From NCBI GenBank assembly GCA_009617715.1, contig VTFK01000021.1:372001-436000 (forward strand): 64,000 bases of DNA, given 5' to 3'. The translations under genes and the position numbers were made by a program. The notes beneath the pieces are model-generated. The model searched no databases, was not told the origin of the DNA, and saw nothing but the letters and a program-made list of their open reading frames with translations. The number at the start of each line of letters is the position of its first letter. The stretch's first letter is position 1. The DNA comes from Plectrocnemia conspersa (Eukaryota > Arthropoda > Insecta > Trichoptera > Polycentropodidae). This document shows, one piece after another, positions 35,451 through 47,456 of the stretch.

Positions 35451-36090
35451 TATTATTCTTACTAATAACACATGAAAAGAAATTCAATTGTATTCTTGCA
35501 TCAAGAGATTTTGTCACTGTTTTGTCACCAGTGACATAAGTGATACGAAAAATATGCTGTTGGTTCAATAAAACCTGCCGAAAGTGATTAAACATGTTAC
35601 TGTGAATCTTTATCTTGAATAATTTTGCAAGAGCTAGAGATAAAACCGCGATTTGTATATAATATTTAATGCGAAATTTATAACCCTTTTTATGTATATT
35701 TTTTTGTTATAAAAAAATTATTACTTTTTAGTAACACAAAAAATATACATCAGAAAAGCAGCAAAAATGATTTCTTAACCTTTAAAAATAAAGGCATGAA
35801 CCAAATCAGGCCCAGAATAACATTCAGTCTTCAACTGCTTAAAACCATAATTAAGAACTGAGTGCTTAATTTAAATAATAATTTAAACTCAAGGTCAAGT
35901 GAGAGAGATAAATACATTTAAAAATAGAGTAGTAATATTGTGTTTCAAAACTAATTTGGAATCGTTATGATTATAGGACTTATAACATAGGAGCTTGTTA
36001 TATTGATAAATATATCAAGTTCGTCAAGAAGGATTAATGCACATTATGATCATAAAAAAATCAGTTTGATTTGTATTTTAGCAGCATTTT
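35451..36090. other. AT-rich, nothing recognised
   Basis: No gene or repeat match seen. Confidence 0.5.
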
Positions 36091-36094
36091 AACA

Positions 36095-36240
36095 GTTTAA
36101 CAAAAAAATGTGTTTTTTTTTTTTTCGTAAAAGTGAAACACCGTGGGAGGCCACTTGACGAATTATAGTTCGCGCTTTAAATCGTAAATGATTAAATATT
36201 TAAAGCGCGCGAAACTTCTTATCAGCCAACTTCGGAGCCA
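36095..36240 (+). repeat. Family Q copy (weak) plus adjacent inverted repeat
   Basis: A T-tract, then 'gtgaaacaccgtgggagg', resembling family Q. It is followed at about 36168-36213 by an inverted repeat, 'ttcgcgctttaaat' against 'atttaaagcgcgcgaa' with about 17 bp between. The two may be unrelated. Confidence 0.4.
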
Positions 36241-37375
36241 TTTTGGAGATGCCTGCAGCCTACGGACAACCTAACTTAATTGTTGCGCAACAAATAATTA
36301 ATCATTGTCTTAATAAAAAATATACCATGGCCAATTTAATGCGAATAAATATTTATATTATACTATATTATAAACATTATAGTTTGAGCATATACATTAT
36401 TGTTTATTGGTAGGATTGACTTTTCAATTTTGTTTTAGCCAAGAAGAAGTGACAGGCACATAACACCTCCCTTCTTAGAATAAACGCAAAGCGACACAAT
36501 GCTGTGTGATTTAATTACACTGACTGATTATATAACAGATACAAATATTCATAAGCTAATACAATTTATAAAGATTTTATTTTATTTTAATATTAAACAT
36601 AGACTTAGTCATACAATATGCTATCAATGATAATAAAAGGTAATATAAAAATCTATCTATAAATTGCGTTTTAGAGAAATTAAGTCTAGTGCTTCGTAGA
36701 AAAGTCTGTAAATTTGATTCGATTTCATTTATTATGATTCCTTTAAGACTAGAATTATTATTAATTTAAAGTATGAAATATTTTTTCTACGTAAAATATA
36801 ACATAATTTACAAAGAAAAAGTCAAAATTAGCTGAAACTATTAAGAAACATTGCTTCAGAATATTTCTTTATTTATTATGAAGTTGATGCATCATTAAAA
36901 TAAGATTCTTAATTCCAATGTCATAGAACTTTTAAGCTTGTTTTAATTCTCTTAAATTTTCAATAATCTAATATTTTAATAACTGTTTAATAAAGAACAG
37001 CTTTAGACACTTTTTGACTTTGTTTATAAAGTTATTCGATTATTAAGCGCCTATCAAAATCAGGGGTATTTAACAAACTCTTAATTGCCCAGCGGGTAAT
37101 ATAGGCTTAAAAATTATTACATAATTATAAATTGTAAAGGTTTTGTATGTCATTTTTTATTGCTAGTACTAATATAATCTTAAGCACTTTTAATACAGTT
37201 AATTTATTATTGATATTTGGTTTCAGTAGTTTGTCACTAGTAACGAAAAATAGTTAGTATTTTGTTCAAAAAAATTATACATAATATTTGTGATTGCAAT
37301 TTTATAATTAGATTTTCATAATCTTGTGAATAAATATCGTAATATAACTAGTCCATGCATTTTTTATAAATAATA
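36241..37375. other. AT-rich, no gene recognised
   Basis: No usable frame. A GC-richer phrase at 36440-36515 has no match. Confidence 0.5.
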
Positions 37376-37379
37376 AATT

Positions 37380-37505
37380 AAGTCCCTGATGTAAAGACTG
37401 CTTTCAGTCTTGTATCACACTACTTACTTAGTAGTTGCTAATTATGTTTATCTTATTGTAACAAATTGGGTTTACTCCTGTTTTGTTGCAATGAAATATT
37501 TACAA
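37380..37505 (+). mobile_element. SINE 3' tail
   Basis: It ends in a hairpin (37455-37492) with stem ATTGTAAC/GTTGCAAT (one G:U pair in RNA) and loop 'aaattgggtttactcctgtt'. 'actacttacttagtag' lies upstream, as in the SINE at 3.3 kb. The tRNA-derived head is not recognisable, so this is either truncated or decayed. Confidence 0.45.
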
Positions 37506-38085
37506 AAATGCTAAAAGTGTTATTGTTACAATGGATAAAAATATATGTTAGTATATATTCTTACATATATTAGATAAAGCTACTTGAAATGCATCCGTGT
37601 TATATCGCGTGGAAAGTTAAAACGAAGGCGAAGAACCCATTTGCAATTTCAATTGCATTTAGTCGATAGTTTTATCAATAAAATACTATCACGGGAATTC
37701 CCAACGAGTAACAAAAATAATGTTCATCTGCTTCGCCTTTATTACTACGATTATATAGAATGACATTATATAAATTTGATTATATGGTAAGATTAGACAA
37801 AAGTGTGTTAATCTATTTTTTGTAACATGACAGACATAATGCGTTACAAGTTGTAACTTAAAAATATAATAACACAATCAACATTTACATACCAGACGGA
37901 TATACTATATTATATTTGATAAGTAGTACAGAAACTTATTTATTATACTATCCCGATTAAAGATTGAAAAGATATTAACAACAACGTAAACTGCAAAGAA
38001 AAAATATGTCAAATAAAGCATCAAAAATGTAAATGCTTCAACTTCATAAAAAATATATAAGATAATAATATAGATAACTCTGTTA
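37506..38085. other. AT-rich, nothing recognised
   Basis: A 62-codon minus frame at 37689-37877 has no domain. Confidence 0.5.
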
Positions 38086-38089
38086 TATG

Positions 38090-38600
38090 AGTAATTGTAG
38101 ATACAAAATTAATTTTTAAGGAACATTGTAATTACATATTAAAAAAATAGGTATATTATCCAGAATGAAACATATGTTAGGTATAAACACAAAATGCGAC
38201 AATATTAGATATGTTTAATAAATTAGATCAGCAACTTTTGCAAAAATTACAAAATAGGGCAATAAGAGTAGTCTTAAATAAAAATAGATATATAAGTTGT
38301 AAAAATATGATTGATAGACTTGAATATTTTAATGTTCAAGAAATATTAAAGATTAAAATTTTTGTTTTTATAATATGCTACCAGAGTATTTAATAAAAAA
38401 TAAAGATGTGCATAGATTTAATACTAGAAATAGAGAGAAGTTAAGGATAGTTAGGAATACGAAAACGAATACGGCTAGGGGAATTATGTACGGAGGTGTG
38501 AATTTGTATAATAATATTCCTAAGACAATCCACAAAACAGCTTTCCTTAATGAAATAAAAAAACACCTTCGTGCATTTAGAAATAAATTATAATATTAGG
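38090..38600 (+). mobile_element. LINE C-terminal fossil (post-RT region)
   Basis: Two plus frames in different registers form one decayed LINE C-terminus. The first (38211-38393) contains 'LQNRAIRVVLNKNRYISCKN', the conserved 'LQN+A+R' segment downstream of the thumb. The second (38375-38593) contains 'LPEYL', 'NTRN' and 'GGVNLYNNIPKTI', typical of the end of CR1/L2-like ORF2. A frameshift near 38370 separates them. Traces of the preceding region ('DTKLIFKEHCNYI') lie around 38095-38140. It belongs to a different LINE family from the one at 28 kb, judged by sequence. Confidence 0.8.
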
Positions 38601-38639
38601 TCTTTTTATATTTTCTGTTTATGTTATATATTATATTTA

Positions 38640-39990
38640 TGTTAAGTTAAAAAAATAGCTATTGCGCTAGATAAATTAATAAAATAAATAGCGACACTTG
38701 CAGATTGCCGCCATGACAAAAAATAATTTGGTGTACGGCGCTTTTAACGCGTTTTTAATAAGTTTTATCACGGTTTATTTAGATAAAGGTTATATATTTT
38801 TCGCTGATTGCTGATGGTTACTGATGAACCACAAAGTGTTTGATATAAAAATTAGCTATTAAGCTAAATAAATTAACAAAATAAACAATAATGATGAGTT
38901 TAAGCGTTTCGGAATATTAAGGTAATACTAGCAGCATCCTATTTTATTTACATATTTAGTGAAAAAAGTAAATAATTGGTTTTAATATGTTTTACTTTTA
39001 TAAATCAATTTCATGTTGCGTTTGCCCTTCATATTTTTAAAGCAATTTGTGAATTTTAGGAACAAACTAAAAATAATTATGGAATAGCTAAATAAATATG
39101 TGGTCTTAATATGTTTAAGTTTACTATTAATATTCTGAAACTTTCGTATATTTTATATTTTTATTTAGCATTAATTACTTGTTAAATGGTAGGAATTTAT
39201 AAGATTAACGAAGTTTTACTATGCTACCATTTATAATATAAAGATCAAAAATAATATGAAATGAGTTTTCCCATTATATTATTTTGCTTCATTATGCTTC
39301 ATATGAAGCGGCAAATAACGGCAAGCTATTAGTGTCCTTTAATTATCTAGAAATTATTTAAAAAAATATATATATATATTATTAGGTCTTACTTAAATTT
39401 GTCTATACTATTTTAAAACTATAGAATATTAAGAAAAAAATAAAAATACTTAATAAATATCTAGGTATTTATTAAAAAAAACTAAATAAGTAGAATAGTC
39501 TTATTTGTAAGAACCTTTCATACATTAATTTCCCCCTTAATATTCTAAAATTTTGCTAAAGAATTCGCGAATATTAGTGTTAAGCTAAAAATAGCAAATA
39601 ATTAACTATATTTTAATAAAAAATAAATAATAAATCTGAGTATGTCAAATTTGTGGAAACATGTTTTTTGTTGATTTCATCATTGATATTCTAAAATTTT
39701 AGTAGTTTTTTTTTATTTATAATAAACATTAATAATTTATTAAGAGATAAGGATTTTAATGCAATTGACTTTTTATTACTTGAGGAATGTACGATAATAT
39801 AAAATTAAATATAAATTAAATAATAAAAAAATGATGATTGTAAGGGCAAAATAAAAATATGCTTTTATGATTAGCTAGGTTGTCAATAAAACGGTAAATA
39901 ATAAGTTTAAATATGTCTTACTTGTAGTAAGCTTAGCTTACTACGAGTTAAGAAATGTTTGATAATATTAGTATGTAACAACCAGTCACA
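38640..39990. repeat. Decayed repeat block with recurring short phrases
   Basis: The phrase 'tagctatt.[ac]gcta.ataaatta' occurs at 38652 and 38852. 'taatattct(g/a)aa(a/c)tttt' occurs near 39130, 39538 and 39687. 'taatatgttt' or 'aatatgtc' phrases occur near 38974, 39107, 39630 and 39908. Spacing is irregular. It looks like a degenerate long-period repeat or layered fragments of one element. No coding frame. Confidence 0.35.
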
Positions 39991-40530
39991 TATTTAAATA
40001 AACGTAAATATTTTTTTAACAGGTATTCGTTCAACATTTTTATTTAAGACTAATTCTTGAGTAATTAAATTTATTTTTAAAGCTTAAAAAATATTATTAT
40101 GAAATGATATATAAATAACACATAGCTAAGTTTGAACTTAATACTCTTTACATTAATTTGTATTTTTTAAATCATAGTAATATATTTAAATTAAAAATAC
40201 TACTTTTCTTAAAAACCACACAGATAAATAAATAGTTTTATAAAAAAAAACACACAAATTTAGGGATAATTAAATTTGACCGCATTTTTTTAATGAATTA
40301 AGTAAACATTTTTGAGCAGTGTAATCATTTATAATACGATAGATAATTAAAGCCGAATATAAGATGCTGATACCATTACATGGAAACAAAGTTTGAAACA
40401 CAAACATTGTTTGTTACTAAACTTTTGTATGAACGTACGTAAACATCTAATGCCTTTTGATACTCGAAACTCATATATAAGAAAAAAGTTTTAAAAGAAT
40501 CATAAACAATACAAGTTTTATAAATTTCTA
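39991..40530. other. AT-rich, nothing recognised
   Basis: No frame, repeat match or RNA-like structure found. Confidence 0.5.
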
Positions 40531-40534
40531 TGTA

Positions 40535-40680
40535 TTTTCACGTGTCACCCCCCGAGCACAGTAAATAAGTTTGAGCTGTATAGGGGGGCAAGTGTCGCAC
40601 GTGTTCGAGCTAGTATCACAACACAAACGACAGATGTTCTCGTAGCCTACGCACACACCCACACACAACAAAAAAAAGTT
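40535..40680. promoter_or_regulatory. Block with two CACGTG E-boxes beside candidate exon
   Basis: Two perfect CACGTG E-boxes (40539-40544 and 40598-40603) flank inverted C-rich and G-rich runs (CCCCCC and GGGGGG). This lies just 3' of the candidate exon's donor on the minus strand, so it would be in the downstream intron. bHLH factors bind such sites. The regulatory reading is inference. Confidence 0.28.
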
Positions 40681-40693
40681 TTTTAAAACTTAC

Positions 40694-41054
40694 CCCTTTT
40701 GTTGTCTAAGGGTTGGCGCGTACCTCTGGTACCTCTCGTGTCACTTTTCAAACAATGGACACCCGTAACTGGCGACCGAGTCCAGCTGACGGTGTGGCCA
40801 ATATTTCGAACGTGCGCGCGCGCGAGGGCCTGGGGCCTCCGCCGAGGTCTGTAGGACACTGAGGGCCCGGCTGTGGGGATCGATCGTCGCCGGGCCGCGA
40901 GCCCCCACCAGCAGCGGAGGCCCCCGTTCGCGGCCCCGCCGCCGCACAGCCTCCCATCTCTGTCAGAGGCGGAGATGGCTGCGGAGTCTCGCGGCAGGAT
41001 GCTGTGTCTCTGTAGTTCCATATGCTTTAGAACTATTATTTTCTCAAGAATTTC
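40694..41054 (-). CDS. Candidate internal coding exon, product unknown
   Basis: On the minus strand a 361-nt block is bounded upstream by a T-rich acceptor ('tatttttcacag', AG just before 41054) and downstream by AAGGG/GTAAGT (GT at 40693-40692). One frame is open across the whole block (120 codons plus one base). It starts 'EILEKIIVLKHMELQRHSIL', is rich in Arg, Ala and Gly in the middle, and ends 'TRQPLDNKRG'. An in-frame ATG lies at 41021-41019. The other two frames contain stops before the donor. The block is very GC- and CpG-rich compared with the rest of the window. I recognise no domain and no gene. Because GC-rich DNA has few stops, the open frame alone is weak evidence; the paired splice signals are the main support. 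It could instead be an untranslated exon or CpG-rich promoter sequence. Confidence 0.42.
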
Positions 41055-41055
41055 C

Positions 41056-43424
41056 TGTGAAAAATATATCATACAGTTATATACATATACAATATAATAG
41101 TGAACATCGTAAATTATTTTTTTAATCATAAAACATAACATAAAAGGTTTTTGAAACGAGCCGCCGAGAGAATGCACTTAAGATTTTGAAATTATAAACC
41201 GCGATTTTTATTTATTTGTAAGAAACTTATATTGGAAATAATTTAAAAAATAATTATTAATAAAATATATTATCTAATTTATCTATTACTGGAGCTTTTT
41301 ATTTGATAATCGCTTAACAATACCGAGAATTTCCGATAAGCCAACTTTGTTAATGGACTTTTTATCTATTTGAGATCTAAATATATCTTTAATTGCCCGG
41401 TCCACTTTCGTTTGTGGCTTTTTTTTGTTAATGTAATTCTGTATAAGCTGATAAGATGTAGAACAGACCTCAGTTAATATCTAGACTGTATATATTTTGT
41501 TCCCGGATATTAATGATGAAATATTTGAGTTTTTATTTTTAAGCAATTTCGTCATTCTCAATATAGAATTGTCACGCGTATTAAATTATTTTATTTTACG
41601 CAACCACGAAACGTTTTATATGTTTTGAATTTTAACGCAAATTATATCAATTAATTTGTCTATGGTATACAAAATATTTTTGCGCGACGGAAATGATGAT
41701 ATTTTGGCCTGCCTGTATAAATAATCAATAGTTTCGTCGTAATTTGGGGTATAATTATATGTTTAATTAATATCTTTTGACTCTCAAACATTTGTCAGTC
41801 TCTAATTCTCTCGTCTTGAATCGTTTGATCATCTGACGATACGACAAAGTGCTACATTTTCGTACTCTTGATTCGAGACAGCTCTAGCGAATCACAGACA
41901 TGGATGTTGGTGGGACAATCGCATTGCTTGATTATTCAAGCAATGCAATTGCCCAAAATGCACAAAAGCGTAGTTATCTGATGCTTGCGAAAGAAGATCA
42001 AATAAATATCTGAATATTAAGGGTCCAATATAAAGTTATTTACAAACTAATCGGTTTTATTTAGCAAATTATATATGGACAAAAAGCAGATAAAAATAAT
42101 AATATTTTTTATCGCGTTAAATTTAGTTGTTTTAAGTTTATAATTTTTTCTAGATAAACTTTTCAAAAATATTACTCAAAATAGTACTTCGAGGTGATAT
42201 TTAATCAAGACATATGCTTGAATAAGATATAAAATTTTGTGTTATAACACGTATTATTTTACTGTAATTTAAAAAGTGAGAAGATTTATAAGCCTCATAA
42301 AAAACATACATTAAACCTCCGTTTTATTTCAAACTTATTATAATAATTTATTCCTTAGATTAACATTTCATGCAAAGGCACTAACTACTAACTAAACGGA
42401 CAATTTATTATAGGCTTATATATTTTAGCGAGTTCGTCGTTTATTAATTTGCCGCATTGCTCTCGAATAGATTCACACATAAAATAATAAGAAGTAATAG
42501 TATTGATGTGAAAGTATTATACACTAGTCTTAATACATTTAAATGCACTTTAATGATTTATTCAGAATGACTCATTACTTTTGGTATTTTTAAGGTAAAA
42601 TTTAATCAAACATTACGATTTTTTTAAATCATGATATTAGTCATGTGTGACAAATCAAAACAGTTTTTTTTTAAATTCAGTGTTAAACTTATAAACAGGA
42701 AAATCTTTAAGATATGTATAAAAATTGATAGCCTTGTATAAATATTGTATTAATAAAAAAACAGAGATAACAAAGAATTTATATGAATATTGTATATAAC
42801 ACAACACAAAAATATAAAATGCCAAATCAGTTTAATTTTTTTGTATTAATTTGTATTATTCAACAATGTCTTAAGTACGTGAATAGTATTTAAATAACCT
42901 ATAGTTATTTAATCTATCGCGAGTTATAAAAAATATTTATATATTTTAACTTGCATAAGAAACGTCGTTTCAATGCTTAGTATAAAATAAACATTAGACA
43001 GGAAAAACAGATAGATCTATTGTCAGCAATAGGAACAGAATTTGATAATATAACTGTAACCTTAACATAAACATGACCACCAATAAAGTAATTCGAGTCG
43101 ATATCTGGTAGTAAAACTATAAATTCCATGGTTGATGGACTTATGCAACTCAAGACAAAATCACATGTCAAACATCTAGATTAAATAATTAATAAATTAA
43201 AATATTATCAGTTACAAAATTTCGGGTTTTGGGGACAAAAAAGTATGACTATATAAAATATAAAATATATATAAAATACTACATATTATCAGAAGGTTAA
43301 GTCAAAATAGCTGGTCATTAAAGTGAAAAAGCCTTCGCAGGAGTGTCAGCGATGTATTTTTGTTTGTGATAATCAGAGCTACGATATTATATAATGATAA
43401 TATTATAATAATAATAAAATTCTG
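41056..43424. other. AT-rich, no gene recognised
   Basis: Would be intron upstream of the candidate exon if that call is right. A moderately GC-richer stretch at 41700-41990 shows no frame. The 64-codon minus frame at 42977-43171 has no domain. Confidence 0.45.
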
Positions 43425-44170
43425 AAGCACCCCATAATATTTCGTATGAAAAAAAATATATTTTTTGCAAAATTGTGGAAAATTTAAATACTTAAAGTAT
43501 TATAACTTCGTAGGATAAAATCCTACAGTAAAATGTGCTTCACAAAACTTGTTAAAAAGCTAAATTTGCATAGAAATAAAATATAAAAAAATAGTTTTTT
43601 TGCTTTAAAACAAGAAAGTCGCATACGAGCTTTTATGCGACTTTCCCTATATTTAACGCTGTTATTTAATTTGTTTTAAAAAGTTTGTTTAAAAGACTTG
43701 AATTTGTAATACAGTATAAAGCTCTTTATACCCATTATGATATTAGCTAAAAATAATATCTCATAAAAATAGTTTTTTGCTTCGAAACAAGTACAGTATT
43801 ATCATGTGATCGGCCCACCATACTAACGTTTTTACGACTTGCAATACAGTTACGGTCAGTATTTGCTTTGTTTTACCGATTAATAATTGAATATTTGTAA
43901 AAAGGTAGAATTATTAAGCACCCTGTATATGTTCTCTAGCAAAATCCAATATGTCAATATTTTGCAAAATGGCGGCATATTTAAAAACTTAAACACTCAT
44001 TGGTTAAAATCCTATATAAAAATTTGTAAATATAAAACGTTAAGAAAATAAACCTGCATCGAAATAAAATATAAAAAAAATAGTGTTGTGTCTCAAAATA
44101 AACTATAAATTAGATTGATCGGACCCCCATACAAGCTTTAATGAGACTTGGCGTTAAAAAATATAATATA
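43425..44170. repeat. Degenerate tandem repeat, about 490-bp spacing
   Basis: Phrases recur in the same order in 43425-43690 and 43915-44165: 'gcaccc', 'ttttgcaaaat', 'taaaatcct.', 'gaaataaaatataaaaaaa' (43573 and 44061) and 'atacgagctttta'/'atacaagcttta'. A partial third unit lies at 43745-43865 ('aaaaatagttttttgcttcg', 'gatcggccca'). No coding frame. Confidence 0.5.
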
Positions 44171-45635
44171 AGTTAATAAATTTTATTAAATATATTTTAA
44201 TATACGATTGTTAAGTTACGGTTTCGTTTTTCGAATTAATGACACTTGAAGTTGAAGCTTTTATTATACAAATATAATTTACGTTATTTCTAAGTCAAAT
44301 AAATAAAGAATGCAGTATAGATTGAAGCTTTTGCTTTAGTATTTTATATTTAATCTATTTTCATTGACCGTATTTTAAAATTATACGACTGAAAACGCAA
44401 ATAACACTGCAATAACTAAATTAATAATGACAATATCGAACCGGTGGATAGTCGTATGCGTCCATGACCTATTTTTGCAAAATAATTTTGCCAGAAAACA
44501 TTAGTTTTGTACCATATTCCAAGAACTGACACCCAAGGCTTAATAGTGTATTACAAATTCTCAAAGACTTCTTAGAATTTATACAACATGATATATAGGT
44601 ACTATTAGGATTTTAATATGATATATGATAAGCACGTAAAGTCTATATATTAATATACATAGTTGTGGTCATGACAGGGATGCATGTACTGAAAAGGTCT
44701 TACTCTTGATATATGCATAGTTTTATTTAAAATCTTAGCATATTTAAGATTAAAGCTGTACTACAAATAATTATCAATCAATCAATATTGTAAACATAAA
44801 TATCACCGCTTGGACAATTAATTAAATCAAATAAGTGCATATGATTATTAACCCTGGTAATGTGTGTTTACCTAAAGGTCTGAACTCAGACTAAAACGTT
44901 ACTAATTTGCTGATTTGTTTACCGTACCGTAACTATTAATCTATTCCTATTATCTCAAAACAAAATTATAATTGAAAAGGTGTCAAGTGCCTCTAAAATA
45001 ACATATTTTGAGGTCGTTGTTGTTAAAAATTGTAAGTATATTTTATAGTAAGATTTTTTAATTGAAACGTTTGTAATATATCGACTTATTATGGACGCAA
45101 AATTTCCATTAAAAAGTACTTTGTATATTTGTTTTATGATATTTTATTTTGGTCCTTTGTAAAAAAACAACGTTATTTTTTTCCATGATTTGATTTGCAT
45201 ATTAGCTGTCAAAAACATATTACTTTTAATATATATACATATATAAAACCATTTATATATTATATTTCAACGAATCAATACAATGTTTTTAGTATTAATC
45301 ATAGTCATAATAAAGCCTTTGCTGATTTATTAAAAAAAAATTATTACTAATTTAGATATTTTATATACAACTATAAATTATTCCATAGACACATTTTAGC
45401 TATCCTAATAATGAATTAATACATTTAGATAATATTTTTTATTTTTATAAAAATTTTAATTTTTAAAGTTTACCATCTATATTTAACATAAACTTAACTA
45501 TTTCTTAGTAGCAGATTTAAACGCCTGAATAATATTCTTGTTACATCGATCAACATTTAAGTTATGATATTTAATAGTCTTAATTTATTTGTATGCATTT
45601 TATGATTATCGCCAAATCTGCATCATATAATTTAC
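44171..45635. other. AT-rich, no gene recognised
   Basis: No frame of note or repeat match. Confidence 0.5.
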
Positions 45636-45639
45636 ATAT

Positions 45640-45985
45640 TCGGTGACAGTGTGAACGCAGCTTTAGATTATATAATTTAACTGGTGCCTGTGACATTGAA
45701 GCGACTTTGATGTACTATGACAAATTCTCAGTCGATATTGTGAGGGGTATGGATGTTGCGATAGGCAGATATGCGGGTATTAAACCCTCAATTTAGGGCT
45801 TACAAACTTTGAGGAGGTCTAAGTGATAATTCAACCAGATGTGCGGTCGTAATTTTGCATAATAATAAACATGCCACGCCGCAAAAACCTTCTCGGATAA
45901 TTTATTCGACGCGTTTGGGCAATAACGCGTCAAAATTTGATTGGAACAGTAACTGTGGGATTTGTACTGTCCATACATATGTATA
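45640..45985. promoter_or_regulatory. GC-richer block, possible enhancer-like element
   Basis: Balanced composition with 'ggtcgtaattttgcataata' (posterior-Hox/POU-like cores) at about 45845 and a CpG-containing run to 45930. The 61-codon minus frame at 45793-45978 has no domain. The regulatory reading is inference. Confidence 0.27.
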
Positions 45986-45999
45986 TGTTAGATAGCAGC

Positions 46000-46540
46000 A
46001 TAACTGTTTAACGGTAGTTTATTTTTTTTTATTTAAAATGCTCTGAAAGTATTTTATAAAATTCACTAAAAATACATATTTTTTTAGAAATAATTATTGA
46101 TATATTTTACAATCATACCTCAAGATTTTTCCTTTTTAAAATCTGTGATTATTCTAAAATATTATTTTTATATAGGTATATAATTTGTGCAAGAATAAGT
46201 TCATATTGTACAATATCATTTTGAAGATCATGTTGAACTCTTGGGAATTTATCTTTATAATAAATCAGAAACGAAGTGGAAGGGTCCGAAGTAAGTGATT
46301 AAATACAATAGACTTATGTATCCTGGAGAAATGGATCAAGTTCAACATCCCTTTTTGCCCTCAATTATCTGACCAATGACAATGATTCTGGGCAAAAACA
46401 TTGTTTTTCTGTAATAAATATTTTATTAAACTATTTTTATTGTACTTGCTTAAATATTTGCCACCAATCTTAGTTTTTTATTAAAGAAGTGCAACGGTGT
46501 AATTGCGTTGAAACTGTTGGAGATTTCGAGATTCTAACAC
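46000..46540. other. AT-rich, nothing recognised
   Basis: No frame or repeat match found. Confidence 0.45.
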
Positions 46541-46543
46541 TTT

Positions 46544-47456
46544 TGGGTGTGACTTCACAGCCAGTAAGACACAGTGGAAACTAGTTTTCGCAATATGTAA
46601 TATAATATATTTTATTAGTTTATATTACACATTGATGCAGATGTTATTCTCCGAGCGATGGTAGAAAAGCTGGCGCATGGATGATGTCCGCGGAAGACCA
46701 TTGATGTGGCAGCCACAGTACTGCGGAGGTGGATCCCTCTATGCTGCAGTGCTTGTATGGTGAAATTTATTAATTTACTGTTAATCTTTTGTTGTAACAT
46801 GACAGGCGTTAACCCAATGCGTTACAATGAGGTAAGCATAATACAAATAGTGATATACCAGACCAAAATAAGTCAGTAAATAAGTTAGTAATATCATGCC
46901 ATCATGAGATAGCTTACTTTTATTTTATTTTCATCTGTCAGACTAAGAAAACCTAATCTATAGTCATCTATCGAAATTATAAATAAATATTTAATAATCA
47001 CCAATTCAGATCTCATAGATACTATATAAATTAAAAAACACTTAGGTTTATATGGTATTCGAACCCAAGTCCTTGAGATTTTAGTCATTGAATTACTGGT
47101 CAATAGATGTGAAAAATAATATTTTTGCTCAGATCAGCAGTAATCGTCTCATATTTGATTTATTTGTGTCCCTTGAACTTTTAAAAATAAGTTTTTTGTT
47201 GCCCTTAAATATGTTATTTGAGCAGACATTCTTTAAACAGTATTCATTAATAGTTTTAAAAGCTATACTATAACAAAGGCATAAAAATTCTGTGCATAAA
47301 GCTCGAATAATCAGACATCCCTCCTCCAGATTTTCTACCACCGCTCGGAGTAAACATTTCGCCATTTATCGTCTGTCGCAACATATGTAAATATAATCTA
47401 ATAAAAACTCTAACTAGATTACACCTTAAGTCTCATTGGTTACGAAATCACACCCT
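46544..47456. mobile_element. Inverted pair of repeat family W around a SINE
   Basis: The left copy (46544-46790, minus) and right copy (about 47313-47456, plus) share 'ttttctacca.cgctcggag', 'ctaataaaa', 'aactag' and 'gtct.a.tgg' and end in 'tcacaccc'. They point outward, giving an inverted-repeat layout of about 0.9 kb. A third copy on the plus strand lies at 61590-61905. The 61-codon (46615-46800) and 78-codon (47129-47365) minus frames are chance frames across the arms. Class unknown: either two independent insertions or a terminal-inverted-repeat element. Confidence 0.45.
46785..47115 (-). mobile_element. tRNA-derived SINE, minus strand
   Basis: On the minus strand a B-box GGGTTCGAATACC (47066-47054) marks the tRNA-like head. 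A roughly 200-bp AT-rich body follows, then 'ctgacttattttggtctgg'. The copy ends in the terminal hairpin (46827-46792), stem TTGTAAC/GTTACAA, loop 'GCATTGGGTTAACGCCTGTC'. A short A-rich tail abuts repeat family W. This is the most complete SINE copy in the window. Confidence 0.6.

Noticed and set aside
40741..40957. Two further minus-strand frames (68 and 69 codons) in the CpG-rich block
   Set aside because: Both stop before the donor site; long chance frames are expected in GC-rich DNA with few stop codons.
40873..41097. Plus-strand 74-codon frame over the CpG-rich block
   Set aside because: The splice signals and the full-length open frame are on the minus strand; the plus frame shows no supporting signals.
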